NCBI GenBank assembly: GCA_036426205.1
Contig: CM071574.1
Location: 10,802,020 to 10,866,019, forward strand
From: Ascaphus truei
Taxonomy: Eukaryota > Chordata > Amphibia > Anura > Ascaphidae
Length of the DNA: 64,000 bases
Reading direction: 5' to 3'
Part shown: piece after piece, positions 38,592-49,648 of the stretch
Numbering within the stretch: the first letter of the stretch is position 1
Layout: each line of letters starts with the position of its first letter
Program-made: the position numbers and the translations under genes
The notes under the pieces: generated by a model
What the model was told of the DNA's origin: nothing
Databases searched by the model: none
Seen by the model: the letters and a program-made list of their open reading frames with translations, nothing else

Positions 38592-39064
38592 GTTGGAGGT
38601 GCTGCTGAGATACCTGTCAACAGGATAGGCATTTGCTAGGCACACTGGGAAACAGGGAGAGTGTCTGCTGCCACTTTGTGCTGCGCGGAAGGGAGCCAGG
38701 GGAAGTTAGGGGAGCTGCACAAGACGCGGACCGCACGGACGCCCTGGGATTCTGCAAGGAGTTTAGTGGGTCTGGAGCCGAGCTATAGCTGTCACAGAAA
38801 CCTTGAGGTAGTGCTAGTGGTATGATGCCTAAAGGGATAAACTGGTAACTTAGAGCAGGAATCCTGGAGAGGGTCTGCGCTAGACTGACCAACAGCAGGT
38901 AGACCCCAAAGTATTGCATGGACGAACCAGAGTACTCTAGTCCATTCCAGACCACTCACTGCAGGGAGCATAGACTGGGAGGATGGAGATACAGCAGACA
39001 CAGAAAGAGTGAGCCTAGCCTGAGGTAGTGCAAACACAAGTCAGATCTACATTAGGTACACGCG
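38592..39064 (+). other. Leader between LTR and gag-like region
   Basis: GC-rich, no clear frame. Starts with the primer-binding-like site. It would be the 5' leader of the retroelement that follows. Confidence 0.35.
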
Positions 39065-41828
39065 GTGGTGCACAAGGCATTTTTATTGTACCGGTGTGGC
39101 AGCTGCCCCGCAGAGTGGAGCTCCATGTACAATAACTCAAGGAACAGTGGCCGAATGGCGACCGCAAGAATGGAGGATCCACGCGGTGAGGAAGGTCCAA
39201 TATGGCGGACGGAGGCCGAAGGAGAGAACGAATATGTTATGTGTGAGGAGGAAGAGCAAGCTTCAGAAGAGACTTTTGTGAGCCTGCTGTGGAATGGCGT
39301 GAAAACAGTGATTGTGCCGTGTATGTCCTGCTTAGGACCTTGGGGTACTGACCCTGAGGATAGCGGAGAGGACATTATTGTGAGATGGGAGAAACGTAAT
39401 GGACTTGCTTGTCATTCAACATACAAACAGTCAAACGCTACCTCAACAGTGAACCCAATTGACAGTGCAATCCAAGATGGCGGTTCCCGCGTCCCTGGGA
39501 AACCACATGTTCCAGTTGCAGAGAATATTGCAATTGCTCAATTTGCAGAAAGTTGGCCAGGAGTGGCACAAATGGAGAGACCCCGCCCTGTTGGGGGGTA
39601 TGGCGCGAAAGCTGGAGCCGCACCCACATGGACTGTGACTAATTCCACCCCTGTGCTGGGTCAGCCTACAAGTCTACGGGACCTCCCCCAAGTTTCAACC
39701 ACGGGGAGTGGTTTCCCATCTTGGCGGATGCGGATGGAGAAAGCTGGAGGAAGGGTTGGCAACCCAGCCCATGCCCTTCAGTTGCGAGGAACCAGCAAGC
39801 AGTACAGACCACTAGTGCGAGTGCCCCCATTAGTGACTATGTCTTGCAAACAAGAAGAAGGGCCTCTGATAACCACTCATCCCTACTCGGCTCCAGGATG
39901 CTTCCTGATCCTCCGAGTAGAGGGTGTAGAGACGGTGGCATGCTTATGCCTGCAGTGCCGACTGCTGGGCGGAGCGGTGAGCTCTACTGCATGATGCGCT
40001 CAATGTGGCCTACAATACTTATGGCCCGTGCCGACATTCGTGCCGTTCAGGCGGTTGAGGCTGCGGAAGATGTCGCTATGTTAACCGCGGAACTTCCCGG
40101 TGCGCTCTGGAGGGAGACTACGGGTCCCGGAGAACAGGGACCAGCTTCGGTCATCAAGACAGAGCCGGCAGAGAAAACCGGTCACCGACGCGGTGATAAA
40201 AGGGGGGCACACCGCAGATCACCAAGCGGAATGCCCCGGCCTAACGCGAAGTTAGAGTCCTCGGACGAGGAGTCCCTCAGCCTTATTACAGTGACGGCCC
40301 GACCGCCGGCATACCACAGCAGCAGTACTATTAAAAGAGTGCCACTTACCTGTGTTGGCGAGGAACGGAGCGGAGTGTCGCCCATACCGCGGCAAAGTCC
40401 CACGGCCGTGGTGACCAGTGGGTCCGATGGCGGCAGGTCCACCCCAACACCACAGAGCGGTAAGCAGAGTCCATGCTTGTCCCAGGCTCCCAAGGTGGCG
40501 ACAGCGGAGGAAGGAAGGAGCCAGGCCCAGGCGGCGCCACGATGGAAGAAGGCTTTGCCGGATATTGTGGTGGAGGAAGAGGTCCCGCTTTGGGACCCAA
40601 CCCAAGATGGCGGCGAGACACTTGCGTGTCAGGACATCACTTCCGGTGGACCGAGCAGAGCAGAGTGGGAGATGATCGCGCCCCTTTGCTCGAGCAGTGG
40701 AGGTCAGACGCCTAAGTCAAAGAGGAGCGGGCGATCGACGCGGAGATCGAGGAGTCGTGAGACCGGAGAAGTGGAGAGTCTCTGCGGCAGAACCAGACCA
40801 GGTAGCGGTGAAGAGCGGGTCCTAGCCCCGTGGATACCGACGGTTCGGCCCTATCCCCAAACCCCAGCCCTAGCTAGACCCCAGGCCTTAGTTAAAGTCC
40901 CAGCCCCATTCACTTTCACTTTTAGGTCATCCTCAAGTTTAGGGTTGTCAGGGGATTCACGGGTCACTTCCGATGAACGGACTGGGAGCCTGGACTATGG
41001 GACATCCGATGATGGATCGGTGGGAGGAGGGAGGATTACGCGATAGGTGTCGGTATCCAGCGATTGTCCCAGTAATGTTAGCGTTACTATTGGGAGCCAG
41101 AAAAGGGATCCGGGATATCAGGTCCCGTCCGAGAGTACATCGGGCATATCGTCCGGGGGTGTGCCAGAAGAGGAATAGTTAGAGGAGGTATGTTTAGAGG
41201 AGGTCAGGGAAACCTGATGGTGGGCCCCCTTGTTTGAGGGATATGTGGCCTGGATCGATAGGACCCGGTTCATCCTGGAGCGGGATGAGGTGGTGGATCA
41301 TTGGTGGGCCAAGGGAGAATTTATGGAGGAGGATCACCTGAAGGAAATACAGGAGCGGTGTTATAAGATTAGGCGAGGGTTTATAGAACCACTGGGTTCG
41401 GTGGGTTAGATGATACGGTGGATCCCGATGAACCCCTGTCCTGGGTGTTGCCGGGGAGAGCGGGCAGTGCTAAGCTGACAAGGGCCTGCCAAGCAGAAAG
41501 GGCCATTGTAGCCAAATACAAACGCTCCCATGGGTTGGAATACCCATTTGTTCCCGAACCCCTCATGCAGGAGATAGAGGACTGCCGGGATGGGTGGCTT
41601 AGGGAGGATATAGAGTACTATATGGTTAACAAGGGAGGTGCCATTAAGGGTCCCCAAGCCAAAGAGTGGATATCCCAGTTAATGCGAGTTTGGAGCATTG
41701 GGTGCAGCATTTATATGCACAAGGCTGTGTATAGACCCGAGCGTGGCTTGCCCCGGGAGCATAGTGTAACAGTGACCGACATGGCAGGCAGAGAAGTGAA
41801 GAAGCCAGATCCTCGCCACTACTATTAG
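39065..41828 (+). pseudogene. Unrecognised gag-like coding region of an LTR element
   Basis: A coding-like, GC-rich 2.8 kb runs on the plus strand through at least four frames joined by indels. Frame pieces are 39,065-39,994 (309 codons, includes an acidic MCEEEEQASEETF stretch), 39,721-41,046 (441 codons, Ser/Pro/Arg-rich, with IKTEPAEK and SKRSGRSTRRSRSRE), 41,226-41,409 (FILERDEVVDHWWAKGEFME) and 41,418-41,828 (137 codons, ends [12 protein letters not shown] and a stop). The last two pieces are charged, helix-prone and rich in Trp/Tyr, like a capsid or nucleocapsid core. There is no zinc knuckle, protease or reverse transcriptase. The place after an LTR and primer site suggests gag. I do not recognise the family. 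Confidence 0.45.
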
Positions 41829-41923
41829 GTAGGCAGCATAGTGAGGTCTGTGGAAATCTTGAGCGCCCCTGCTGGTCAGTGAGCGCTGTTATATAACTAA
41901 TTATGGATGACAAGAATATATAT

Positions 41924-41947
41924 ATACACACACAGACGTGTGTAGTA

Positions 41948-42035
<88 letters not shown>

Positions 42036-42121
42036 CACAGATGTCTGTATATATATATATATATATTCACACACACGCATACACACACATGTCTGTATAT
42101 ATATATATATATATATATATA
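41924..42121. repeat. Compound (CA)/(GT)/(AT) microsatellite
   Basis: Alternating CA, GT and long TA runs with the motif cacacacgcatacacacac. Parts are repeated at 42,178-42,230. Open frames of [13 protein letters not shown] type here are artefacts. Confidence 0.92.
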
Positions 42122-42290
42122 ATAAAGAATTCTTTATTGGCTATATGCTAACGGTGGAGGTTTTCTGTCGCCTTTTTATATATATATATTCACACACACG
42201 CATACACACACATGTCTGTATATATATATATAATAAAGAATTCTTTATTGGCTATATGCTAATGGTGGAGGTTTTCTGTCGCCTTTTTCA
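42118..42290 (+). repeat. 111-bp tandem duplication
   Basis: The block attctttattggctatatg through gaggttttctgtcgcc appears at 42,129 and again at 42,240 with one base difference, together with its microsatellite flank. It is a recent local duplication of the start of repeat family A. Confidence 0.85.
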
Positions 42291-42660
42291 CCCACCATAA
42301 CTTTAAATGTATATGGTAAATCTACCCAGTCTAGAAATATTTCAAGGCAAGTATAAACCAACCTCACACTGATGATACCCATCAAAGTTGAAACATGTCT
42401 GTGAGTGGCTTGTACTTGCTTTGCTAGTCCCATGCTGTGTTTGAAAGGTGTGTGAACGGTGATGCATCAGCTTAAATGGGCTCCATGTGAATGGATATTC
42501 CAGGCAAATGGTGGCACATTGTGTGCTCATTTGCTTGTCATTTCCCAGAATCCCTTGCTGCAGTGGGAGGTGATAATGTCTAAGACATGTGAATGTGCTC
42601 ACAAGTGATATTCTTTATTGGCTATATATTTATATATATATACACACACATTTTCACATG
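42240..42660 (+). repeat. Hammerhead-bearing repeat family A, copy 2
   Basis: The unit opens with attctttattggctatat at 42,240 and the same phrase returns at 42,610, so the repeat period is 370 bp with the hammerhead in the middle. The ordered blocks (cacccaccataactt, hammerhead, tgctcatttgcttgtc, cccagaatcccttgctgcag, agacatgtgaatgtgctcac) match the copies at 11.7-12.0 and 48.6-51.5 kb. Beginning and ending with the same phrase means that more than one unit length was inserted, as expected from a tandem or circular template. Confidence 0.78.
42363..42405 (+). ncRNA. Hammerhead ribozyme, family A, covariant stem I
   Basis: Stem I is CTCACA with TGTGAG, a compensated change from CCCACA/TGTGGG in the 11,959 copy. 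The core CTGATGA, GAA, palindromic stem III ACATGT and C17 are present. Stem II is weaker (TACC/AGTT-type pairing with two mismatches). Cleavage would fall after 42,399. Confidence 0.75.
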
Positions 42661-43165
42661 TTGTTTATTGATTGGTTTATTGCATTTTAGCATTGCGAGT
42701 TGCTTAGCAACCACAGGAATTTAAACCCTCACTAACGAACAATCAAATAAGCCCTGATGAAGTCACGTTCGTGAGGAAATGCATAGGGTAGTTATGGATG
42801 TCATACCAGCTGATGCGGAAGCATTATTCTCTGAGTAGCAACACTGGGAGAGGTCAGACCTACTTTTAGTCTGTTTGGTGGCAACTACCTGTGGATTCAA
42901 CAAGCGGACCCTCTACGGGGATTTACATCTCCTGGACGTTCTCTGGAGGTCTTCATCATGGTCCAGTCATCTGCTGCTGACACCCTCCAGCTGACATTTA
43001 TCCTGCATGCTTTTGGCATCTGTTCCTGCAGCGTTATATCTCTAAAATGCGATTTAAAAACTCTACCGTTGTGAGTGCAAGTCCTAGAGGCTTTTTTTTG
43101 TTTTATTAAATTGTTTTAATAAGTTACGCTATGGAGCCTACACTTCTTGTTCTTTATATATATAG
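42661..43165 (+). repeat. Penelope-type pseudo-LTR-like fragment
   Basis: Layout resembles Penelope pseudo-LTRs: hammerhead motif, then about 350 bp ending attaagttacgctatggagc-like and cttgttctttatat, the same kind of ending as the intact element (cctccagttctcgttcttg). No coding part. Confidence 0.5.
42751..42788 (+). ncRNA. Hammerhead-like motif with full core
   Basis: GCC, then the full core CTGATGA, a stem II CACG/CGTG with TT loop and loose base, GAA, palindromic stem III ATGCAT, A17 and GGG. All conserved core residues are present. Stem I is short (two sure pairs). Confidence 0.6.
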
Positions 43166-43380
43166 TACATCATCCAAAACTGGAACCGTGACACTCATTG
43201 CTGGATCAGACTAGAAAAAATGCAGCATCACACAGGTACATAGCAAGATAAAGCGTATTTAGAAGTCCATATACATTTCCAATGTTTTGGTCCTCACAGT
43301 TCCCTGTCTATGTCCTACAGATTATTTAATAGTTACTTGCTCAGTGCTTCTAATTATGGTAAAATTGATGTTTATTACTT

Positions 43381-43650
43381 GTGTAGCCCTTCTTCCCCTT
43401 CCCCTAAGTGAGATCAGGGGGGGTGACTGTAAAGAGCAACTGGTGCTGCCCTTTTACCTGTTGGCTAGCAGGAGCCTAAGCCTCTGCCGCTGGGAGCCTG
43501 GGTGAATTACTCTTATAAATGGTGCAGCACCTCTACCTGTGAGGGATCCCAGCAGAGTGGAAGCAGCCCCTCATGGGACACAATCACATTACTCACACAG
43601 TAATAAAATAGAAAGGTTTTACTGTAACAGTACTGTATACAGTTACTGTA
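43381..43650. repeat. Dispersed repeat family C, copy 2 (LTR-like)
   Basis: tgtgtagcccttcttcccc, ctaagtgagatcagggggg and tgttggctagcaggag match the order seen at 20,825. An aataaaat signal is near 43,602. Confidence 0.5.
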
Positions 43651-43990
43651 CAGGCATACCCCGGTTTAAGGACACTCACTTTAAGTACACTCGCGAGTAA
43701 GGACATATTTTCAATAGCACCATACCCGTGTCCGTACGCTCGCTTCGCAAGTACGGACACTTATTCTGCCCTACAAACCGCCGTAGTAGTGACGCGCTGA
43801 TTCCCCTCACCCAATAGACAAACGGCAGCTCGCACATGCGCCTGTCAGCACGTCCTGAACACCAATACCAACTCACTACCTGTACTGAAGCATCAATAAA
43901 TGGGAAAAAGGTAGTGCTTCACTTTAAGTACATTTTCGCTTTACATACATGCTCTGGACCAATTGCGTACGTTAATGTGAGGTATGCCTG
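43651..43990. mobile_element. Tigger/pogo-type MITE
   Basis: 340 bp with ends caggcataccccgg and caggcatacctcac (reverse complement of the right end), flanked by TA on each side. CAGGCATACC is the terminal motif of Tigger (pogo) elements as known from mammals, and TA is the target of the Tc1/mariner/pogo superfamily. No transposase. Confidence 0.82.
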
Positions 43991-44049
43991 TATAGGCAAC
44001 ACAGACAGTATGCCCCCTATGCCTCCTGGGACTTGTAGTCCCCGCCTAT

Positions 44050-44330
44050 GGTATTTAACATTGGTGCCGCGTGTGCCTAGCATGTTGCGCATGCGTGACT
44101 TTGTAATGGCCGCCGCTTCTCTGCCACTCCACTGCGCATGCGCGACCTCCTGTTGAAGTGCGACCTCTCGCGCCTATCCTAATATGGCCGCCACAACTGC
44201 TCTGTGCATGGGCAGGCCTCAGCGCATGCGTGAGCACCTGGGACATGGCGGCGCCCTGTGGAGGGAGCCGCCGGCGTGCCTGTCGCCTGAACGCAACACC
44301 CCCCACGGCAGCGGAGGTAGGGGGGGGAAC
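44050..44330. other. CpG-rich block in intron
   Basis: Many CpG and gcgcatgcgtga motifs within AT-rich surroundings. No exon. It may be part of the retroelement whose tail precedes it (family C) rather than a promoter. Confidence 0.4.
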
Positions 44331-45276
44331 GGAGGACTGGAGGGGACCTGGCTACATTTGGTAAAAGGCTTCTACAGAAAACAATATCAAATGAAATATA
44401 TGAAATTTGTGTAAGTCACACTGACACTGGCTAACTGACTTGTGCCACCTGCTTCAGCACAGGTGGCACAATTAGTGGCTCAGTCTTCAACAGAGCCATT
44501 TATTAAGCCACCTGTGCAGTAGTTGAACAGCAGACATGGATTCTGGATTAAAGCACACAAATGAGCACACCTAGGGAGTTGTGTACTAAAGACTCAGAGC
44601 TGCACAACTAGATACACATCAGAATACTACAAAACGTGTACCAGATTTGGATTCCTTTTCTTTGCTACATATTGGGCTGTTTTTTTTGTACTGGTTTTGT
44701 CCCAGTTTTTCAGTGGGAGACTTTAATAAATAGTCTCAAGGAGTTTCTTTATAATTAACTATAGGAGACTATTTATTAAAGTGGGAAAACCCACTCAAAG
44801 ACCCTTTTTGACTTATCAGTTTGAACTTGGTTACTGATTCTGCATTGTCAATTAAACAAGATCCAGTGTACAATTAGGTTTGTTGTGTCAATAAAGTGGC
44901 AAGAAACTTTAGTGTATAAAGTACAGCAAAGACAAGAAACATATTAGTGCATTCACATGTCCCTAAACCTGCTATATTTACCCTATTGTGTTATTCACTG
45001 TATTATAGTCTAACCACTTGGTGGGGTGACTGACACGGGTTATGGATTCCGGTGGAGACACCCACTCAGGGATCCCTTGTCTTTTGCTGCACCTTGTCCT
45101 CTTTTTACACACTAATCAAGCCTGCTTCACGTCTCTGAAATTGTCACATGAAATATCAACACCCACAAATACAAACAAATACAATTGGCAAATGAGTAAA
45201 GTCATTTTCCTAGCAATTTCAATAGGTCAAGCAGCAATGAAAGGGTGCACATGGATATGTGCATTCATGAGGTATT
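44331..45276. other. LRP1B intron, fragment of hAT MITE only
   Basis: 44,445-44,520 holds gccacctgcttcagcacaggtgg and gccacctgtgcagtag, pieces of the palindromic hAT MITE family. Otherwise nothing. Confidence 0.5.
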
Positions 45277-47190
45277 ATATTGTATTTCTTTATTTATATA
45301 GCACCATTAATGTACATAGTGCTTCACAGTAGTAATACACGTGACAATCATATAAATAACAATTAATACAAATAACAGACCTTGGGAATAAGTGCGTCAG
45401 ACATAAAAGTAACATTTTGGAAGAGGAGTACCTACTCCAAAGAGCTTACAATCTAATTGGTCGGTAGGAAGAACGCACAGAGACAGTAGGACGGCATTCT
45501 GGTAAGTGCGTCTGCAGGGGGCCAAGCTTTATGTATCATGTGTATAGTATTAGCCACGGTGCTACTCATATGCTTCTTAAAGCAAGTGTTTCTTAAGGTA
45601 AGTCTTAAAGGTGGATAGAGAGGGTGCTAGTTGGGTATTGAGGGGAAGGGCATTCCAGAGGTGTGGGGGCAGTCAGTGAGAAAGGTTAAGGCGGGAGAAG
45701 GCTTTAGATACAAAGGGGGTAGAGAGAAGACATCCTTGAGAAGAACGCAAGAGTCCGGATGGTGCATAGCGAGGAATTAGGGCTGAGATGTATGGTGGGG
45801 CAGAAGAGTGTAAAGCTTTAAAAGTGAGGAGGAGAATTGAGTGCGAGATGCGGGATTTGATAGGAAGACAAGAGAGTGATTTCAGCAAGGGAGACGCTGA
45901 GACAGATTTAGGAAAGAGTAGAGTGATTCTGGCAGCAGTGCTTAGGATAGATTGTAGGGGAGACAGGTGAGAGACAGGAAGGTCGGAGAAAAGGAGGTTA
46001 CAGTAATCGAAACGGGAGAGAATGAGGGCCTGAGTCAGAGTTTTAGCAGTCGAGCAACAGAGGAAAGGGCGTATCTTTGTAATATTGCAGAGGAAAAAGC
46101 TACAGGTTTTAATTACGTTTTGAATGTGTGAGGAGAATGTGAGAGAGGAGCCAAGTGTGACCCCTAGGCAGCGTGCTTGGGCTACTGGGTGAATGATAGT
46201 ACTTCCAACAGTAATGTGGAATGAGGAGATAGGGCCAGGTTTGGGAGGAAGTATGAGGAAGTCTGTTTTTGCCATGTTAAGTTAAAGTCGGCACAGGGCC
46301 ATCCAGGATGATATTGCAGAGAGACATTAAGAAACTTTGGTCTGTACAGCAGGTGTAAGGTCAGGGGTTGAAAAGTAAATTTGTGTGTCGTCAGCATAGA
46401 AGTGATATTTAAACCCAAGAGATGTGATTAGGTCGTCTAGAGAAAGTGTGTACAGAGAAAAGAGAAGAGGTCCCAGGACAGACCCCTGGGGTACCCCCAC
46501 AGAGAAATCTATCAAGCAGGAGGTGGTGTTAGCAGGAGACACTGAAAGTATGATGGGAGAAGTAAGAGGAGATCATGGATAGAGCTTTGTTATGAATACC
46601 AAGAGTATGGAGAATGTGAAGGAGAAGAGAGTTGTCCACGGTGTCAAATGTTGCAGAGAAGTTGGGTAATATGAGCAGAGTGTAATGACAACTGTCTTTG
46701 GCAGCATGGCGGTCATTAGTTATTTTAGTAAGGGCTGTTTCAGTCGAGTGAGCAGTGCGGAAGCCAGATTGTAGAGGGTCTAGGAGAGAATAAGTGTTGA
46801 GAAAGTGGAGCAAGCGAGAGAATACAAGAAGTTCAAGGAGTTTATAGGCAAAAGGCAGGAGGGAGACAGGTCGATAGTTAGAAAGACAGATAGGGTCAAG
46901 CTTGCTGTTTTTGAGTAATGGTATAACTGTTGTATGTTTGAAGGAGGAGGGAAAGCTACCAGAGTAGAGGAGTTAAAAATGTGTGTGAGCATAGGGATTA
47001 TAGTAGGAGCAAGAGGTTTTAGGAGATAGGAGGGAATGGGGTAAAGAGGGCAAGTGGTAGAGGGAGAAGAAATCAGCAGTGACACATCCTCCTCTGAGAC
47101 AGCAGAAAAAGAGTCAAGTAAGGCAGGAGGAGAGTTAGGAAGCGGTGTAGGATGGGAGGAGGAAATAGATGGATGTTCTGACGTATGGAT
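45277..47190 (-). pseudogene. L2-type LINE, 5'-truncated, broken reverse transcriptase
   Basis: Minus-strand pieces give, in order, the thumb/palm of a non-LTR reverse transcriptase: LQSGFRTAHSTETALTKI (about 46,770), [16 protein letters not shown] (about 46,495, motif B region), [11 protein letters not shown] (about 46,400, catalytic YADD), then the C-terminal KTDFLILPP, CRCLGVTL-type LGVTLGSSLTFSSHI, ALILSRFDYCNLLF and the tail ending near 45,673. The 3' UTR includes attgtaagctctttggagtag, the characteristic L2/CR1 tail phrase, and the element ends near the atatagcaccattaatgtac block. Several frameshifts and stops break the frame. It lies in sense orientation to LRP1B in the long intron. 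Confidence 0.85.
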
Positions 47191-47679
47191 ACCCCCTTTT
47201 ACTTAAAATAGTCAGCAACTTAATCTATATACAATAACAAATTAGAAGTGCATACCGTAATATAGAGTAGATGTGGGAGTATAAAGATACTGAAGAGTAC
47301 ACAGCTTTAAATGAATTGTTATATTTGCTTCGTTTCTAGAAAACCATTATTAAAATTCAAGGCTGTTTCGGTTTTGTGTAAAAAGCATTGTTGATTTTCC
47401 AGAAGGAAATCACTTCTCATAAGGTTTCGAAAATGTATATTTTGTGCAACAGAATAATAATGAAATTAAAAAGAAAAATACAAACATGGCAGTGTTCCTA
47501 CGGCAAGAAAGCTGACAACAGCAGTGAATCAAGAAGAGTAAATCTATTTAGTGGATTATCCATAGGTACAACAGAAATTATTGGAGAACATATTTTTGAT
47601 GAAGCGGTTGCTAAATATATTTGTTATTGGTGCAGAATAAGTTCAATTATATGTTGTCTGTAATTATATTAAACATAAT

Positions 47680-47890
47680 GATATGGCTCATAAGTAAGAT
47701 GTATGAGCAATTCGCCTAAGTTCATGAATGGGGAGGAGGCGACGGGGAGAGGGGAGGAAAGAGGGTTGGAAAGGAGGGTAGGGGGGGGGGGGGAATTGAA
47801 GGTGAGGGGTGGAGAGAAAGGGTTTAAAAAACAAAAGGGGGAAGGGGGTAGAAAGGGAGAGAGATAATGATAAAAACACTAGAGAAACCT
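47680..47890. repeat. Polypurine low-complexity tract
   Basis: gggg and aggaggag-rich run including a 12-base G run at 47,780-47,792. On the minus strand it is pyrimidine-rich like L1-type 3' UTRs (compare 49,680-49,880). Confidence 0.75.
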
Positions 47891-47988
47891 GGGAAAAGGG
47901 ATGACTGAAAAATGGAAAAGCGCAAAATTAAATATGCAGATAAGTTTATTTACTAGGTATTTTAGGTGTATTCACAGTTATCTCTCCG

Positions 47989-48305
47989 CAGGGGTGCGCA
48001 AACCAGGGGGGTTACATGGGGGGGGGGGGGCACAGCGGTTACAGAGGCCCCGCACTCTTCCTACAGCATTTAAATTAAATTACCGAGGGAGGCGTGAGGC
48101 CTCTGTAACTACCTTATCTGCTCTCTGCCGGCTCTTCAGTATCCTGTCGCCATGGCAACGCGGCATCAAATGACGCCGTGGGGTCAAATTACGTGACATC
48201 ACATGACCCGCGGCATCATTTGATGCTGGGTTTTAGGAGAGGGGTGGCGCGAGAGCTGGGGCTGCCAGGCAGGTGGGCGCAGCTCAGGAACTTTGCGCAC
48301 CCCTG
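47989..48305. mobile_element. hAT-type MITE D, copy 1
   Basis: 317 bp with ends caggggtgcgcaaacc and, in reverse complement, caggggtgcgcaaag. The interior has (catcaaatgacgcc / ggcatcatttgatg) inverted blocks. Same family as 48,923. An 8-bp duplication is not recognisable here. Confidence 0.75.
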
Positions 48306-48922
48306 GTATAGAGGAGTGTTTTGGGAGGTAAATAAGTAAATACACACTTTATGAAACAGGATTCACCCTCCTCCCTTCCACCTTCAGCAAACCCCCACAT
48401 TTTAGGATATATTGTCTGGAAAATTATATGTTTTTGTTTTTTAGGTATAAAAAAAATGTATGTCAAACTTTGGCTGACTGTTTTATCCTTTACAAAAGTT
48501 CGACTGAAACAGAGGCCATGTGAATTTATACAAGTTTGCACAAAACCTTGAAATGCATTTTAATTAAGGTCATTTTTTAATACAGCAAATACTGTACAAA
48601 TATTTCTTGTGAGCACATTCACATATCTCAGACAGGACTGGAACCCTGGCATTTGCCATGATCTCTTAGCATATGGTGCTTCCCCCGCAGCCAGGGATTC
48701 TGGGTAGTGATAGGCAAATGAGCAAACACCCCTTATGGGTCCGTATAAGCTTATGCCTGCATATTAGTACCCCGGCTGGGCTGAAAAAGCGGTGTAATAT
48801 GGCAGCCATAAGCTTATAAACTTAAAGGGGTCCATATTAAAATGCAAAAGGTGACAATGTGTGATCCTTTACATGTCCCTACCCAGAATCCCTGTCTGCA
48901 GTGGAAGCACAGTATGCTAAGA

Positions 48923-49297
48923 CAGGGGTGCGCAAACTGGGGGGCACGCCCCCAAGGAGGGGCGGGAGATTTTTCTGGGGGGGCGCAGGCAGTTGCAGAG
49001 GTCCCAAGGCATTAAAATTAAATGCGGGGGGAATAAATGTGGGGGGACTGCAACAATAACATTTACCGGGATTCAGACGCTGTGATGCGTCTCCATTGCA
49101 ACGAGGCATCAAACGACGCCGCGGGGTCATGTGAAGTGACGACATAGGCATCAAATGATGCCTCGGGTCAAGTGACCTGATGTCACATGACCCCGGAGCT
49201 TCATTTGACGCAGCTGCAAGGAAGAAGGAGGGGGGGGGCGCCAGCTCCGGAGCAGGCCAGACAGGGGGGCACAGCATTAAAAGTTTGTGCTCTCCTG
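48923..49297. mobile_element. hAT-type MITE D, copy 2, with perfect 8-bp duplication
   Basis: 375 bp, ends caggggtgcgcaaactgg and caggagagcacaaac (reverse complement). Perfect flanks tgctaaga at 48,915-48,922 and 49,298-49,305 prove insertion into repeat family A, whose sequence continues cleanly across (tgctaaga then gataatggcgg). Confidence 0.9.
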
Positions 49298-49493
49298 TGC
49301 TAAGAGATAATGGCGGAATGTAGGTTTGCAGACCTGTCTGAGAAGTGTGAATGTGCTCACATAGAGTAAGCAGTATTTTTATTTGCTGTACACAGTACAG
49401 TGGAGGGGTTTTGTCACTTTGTTACTCACCATAACTTATTATGTGGCTTGTTGTAGCCACTTCCAGCTTTGCATTGCAAAGTTAGTAACAATC

Positions 49494-49537
49494 CTCACAG
49501 TGATGAGATTGAAAAGTTAAAAACAGCTGCCTGTAAG
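49494..49537 (+). ncRNA. Degenerate family A hammerhead
   Basis: CTCACA, then GTGATGA (C3 lost), a disrupted stem II, AAAA and acagctgcctgtaag. The order is that of the ribozyme, but the core and stem I are damaged. Confidence 0.55.
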
Positions 49538-49648
49538 TATGTTACTGGCTAAGCACTTATTTTACCCAGGATGTGCTGAAAAAGCTGTATAATTTGACAG
49601 GTATACTGTAAGCTTCTAAGAGGCTATGTTAAAATGGGCAAGAAGCAT

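Noticed and set aside
41897..42300. Several YIYIYI / VCVCVC open frames
   Set aside because: Translated microsatellite.
44050..44330. CpG island-like block as promoter of a nested gene
   Set aside because: No downstream exon was found and it adjoins an LTR-like repeat.
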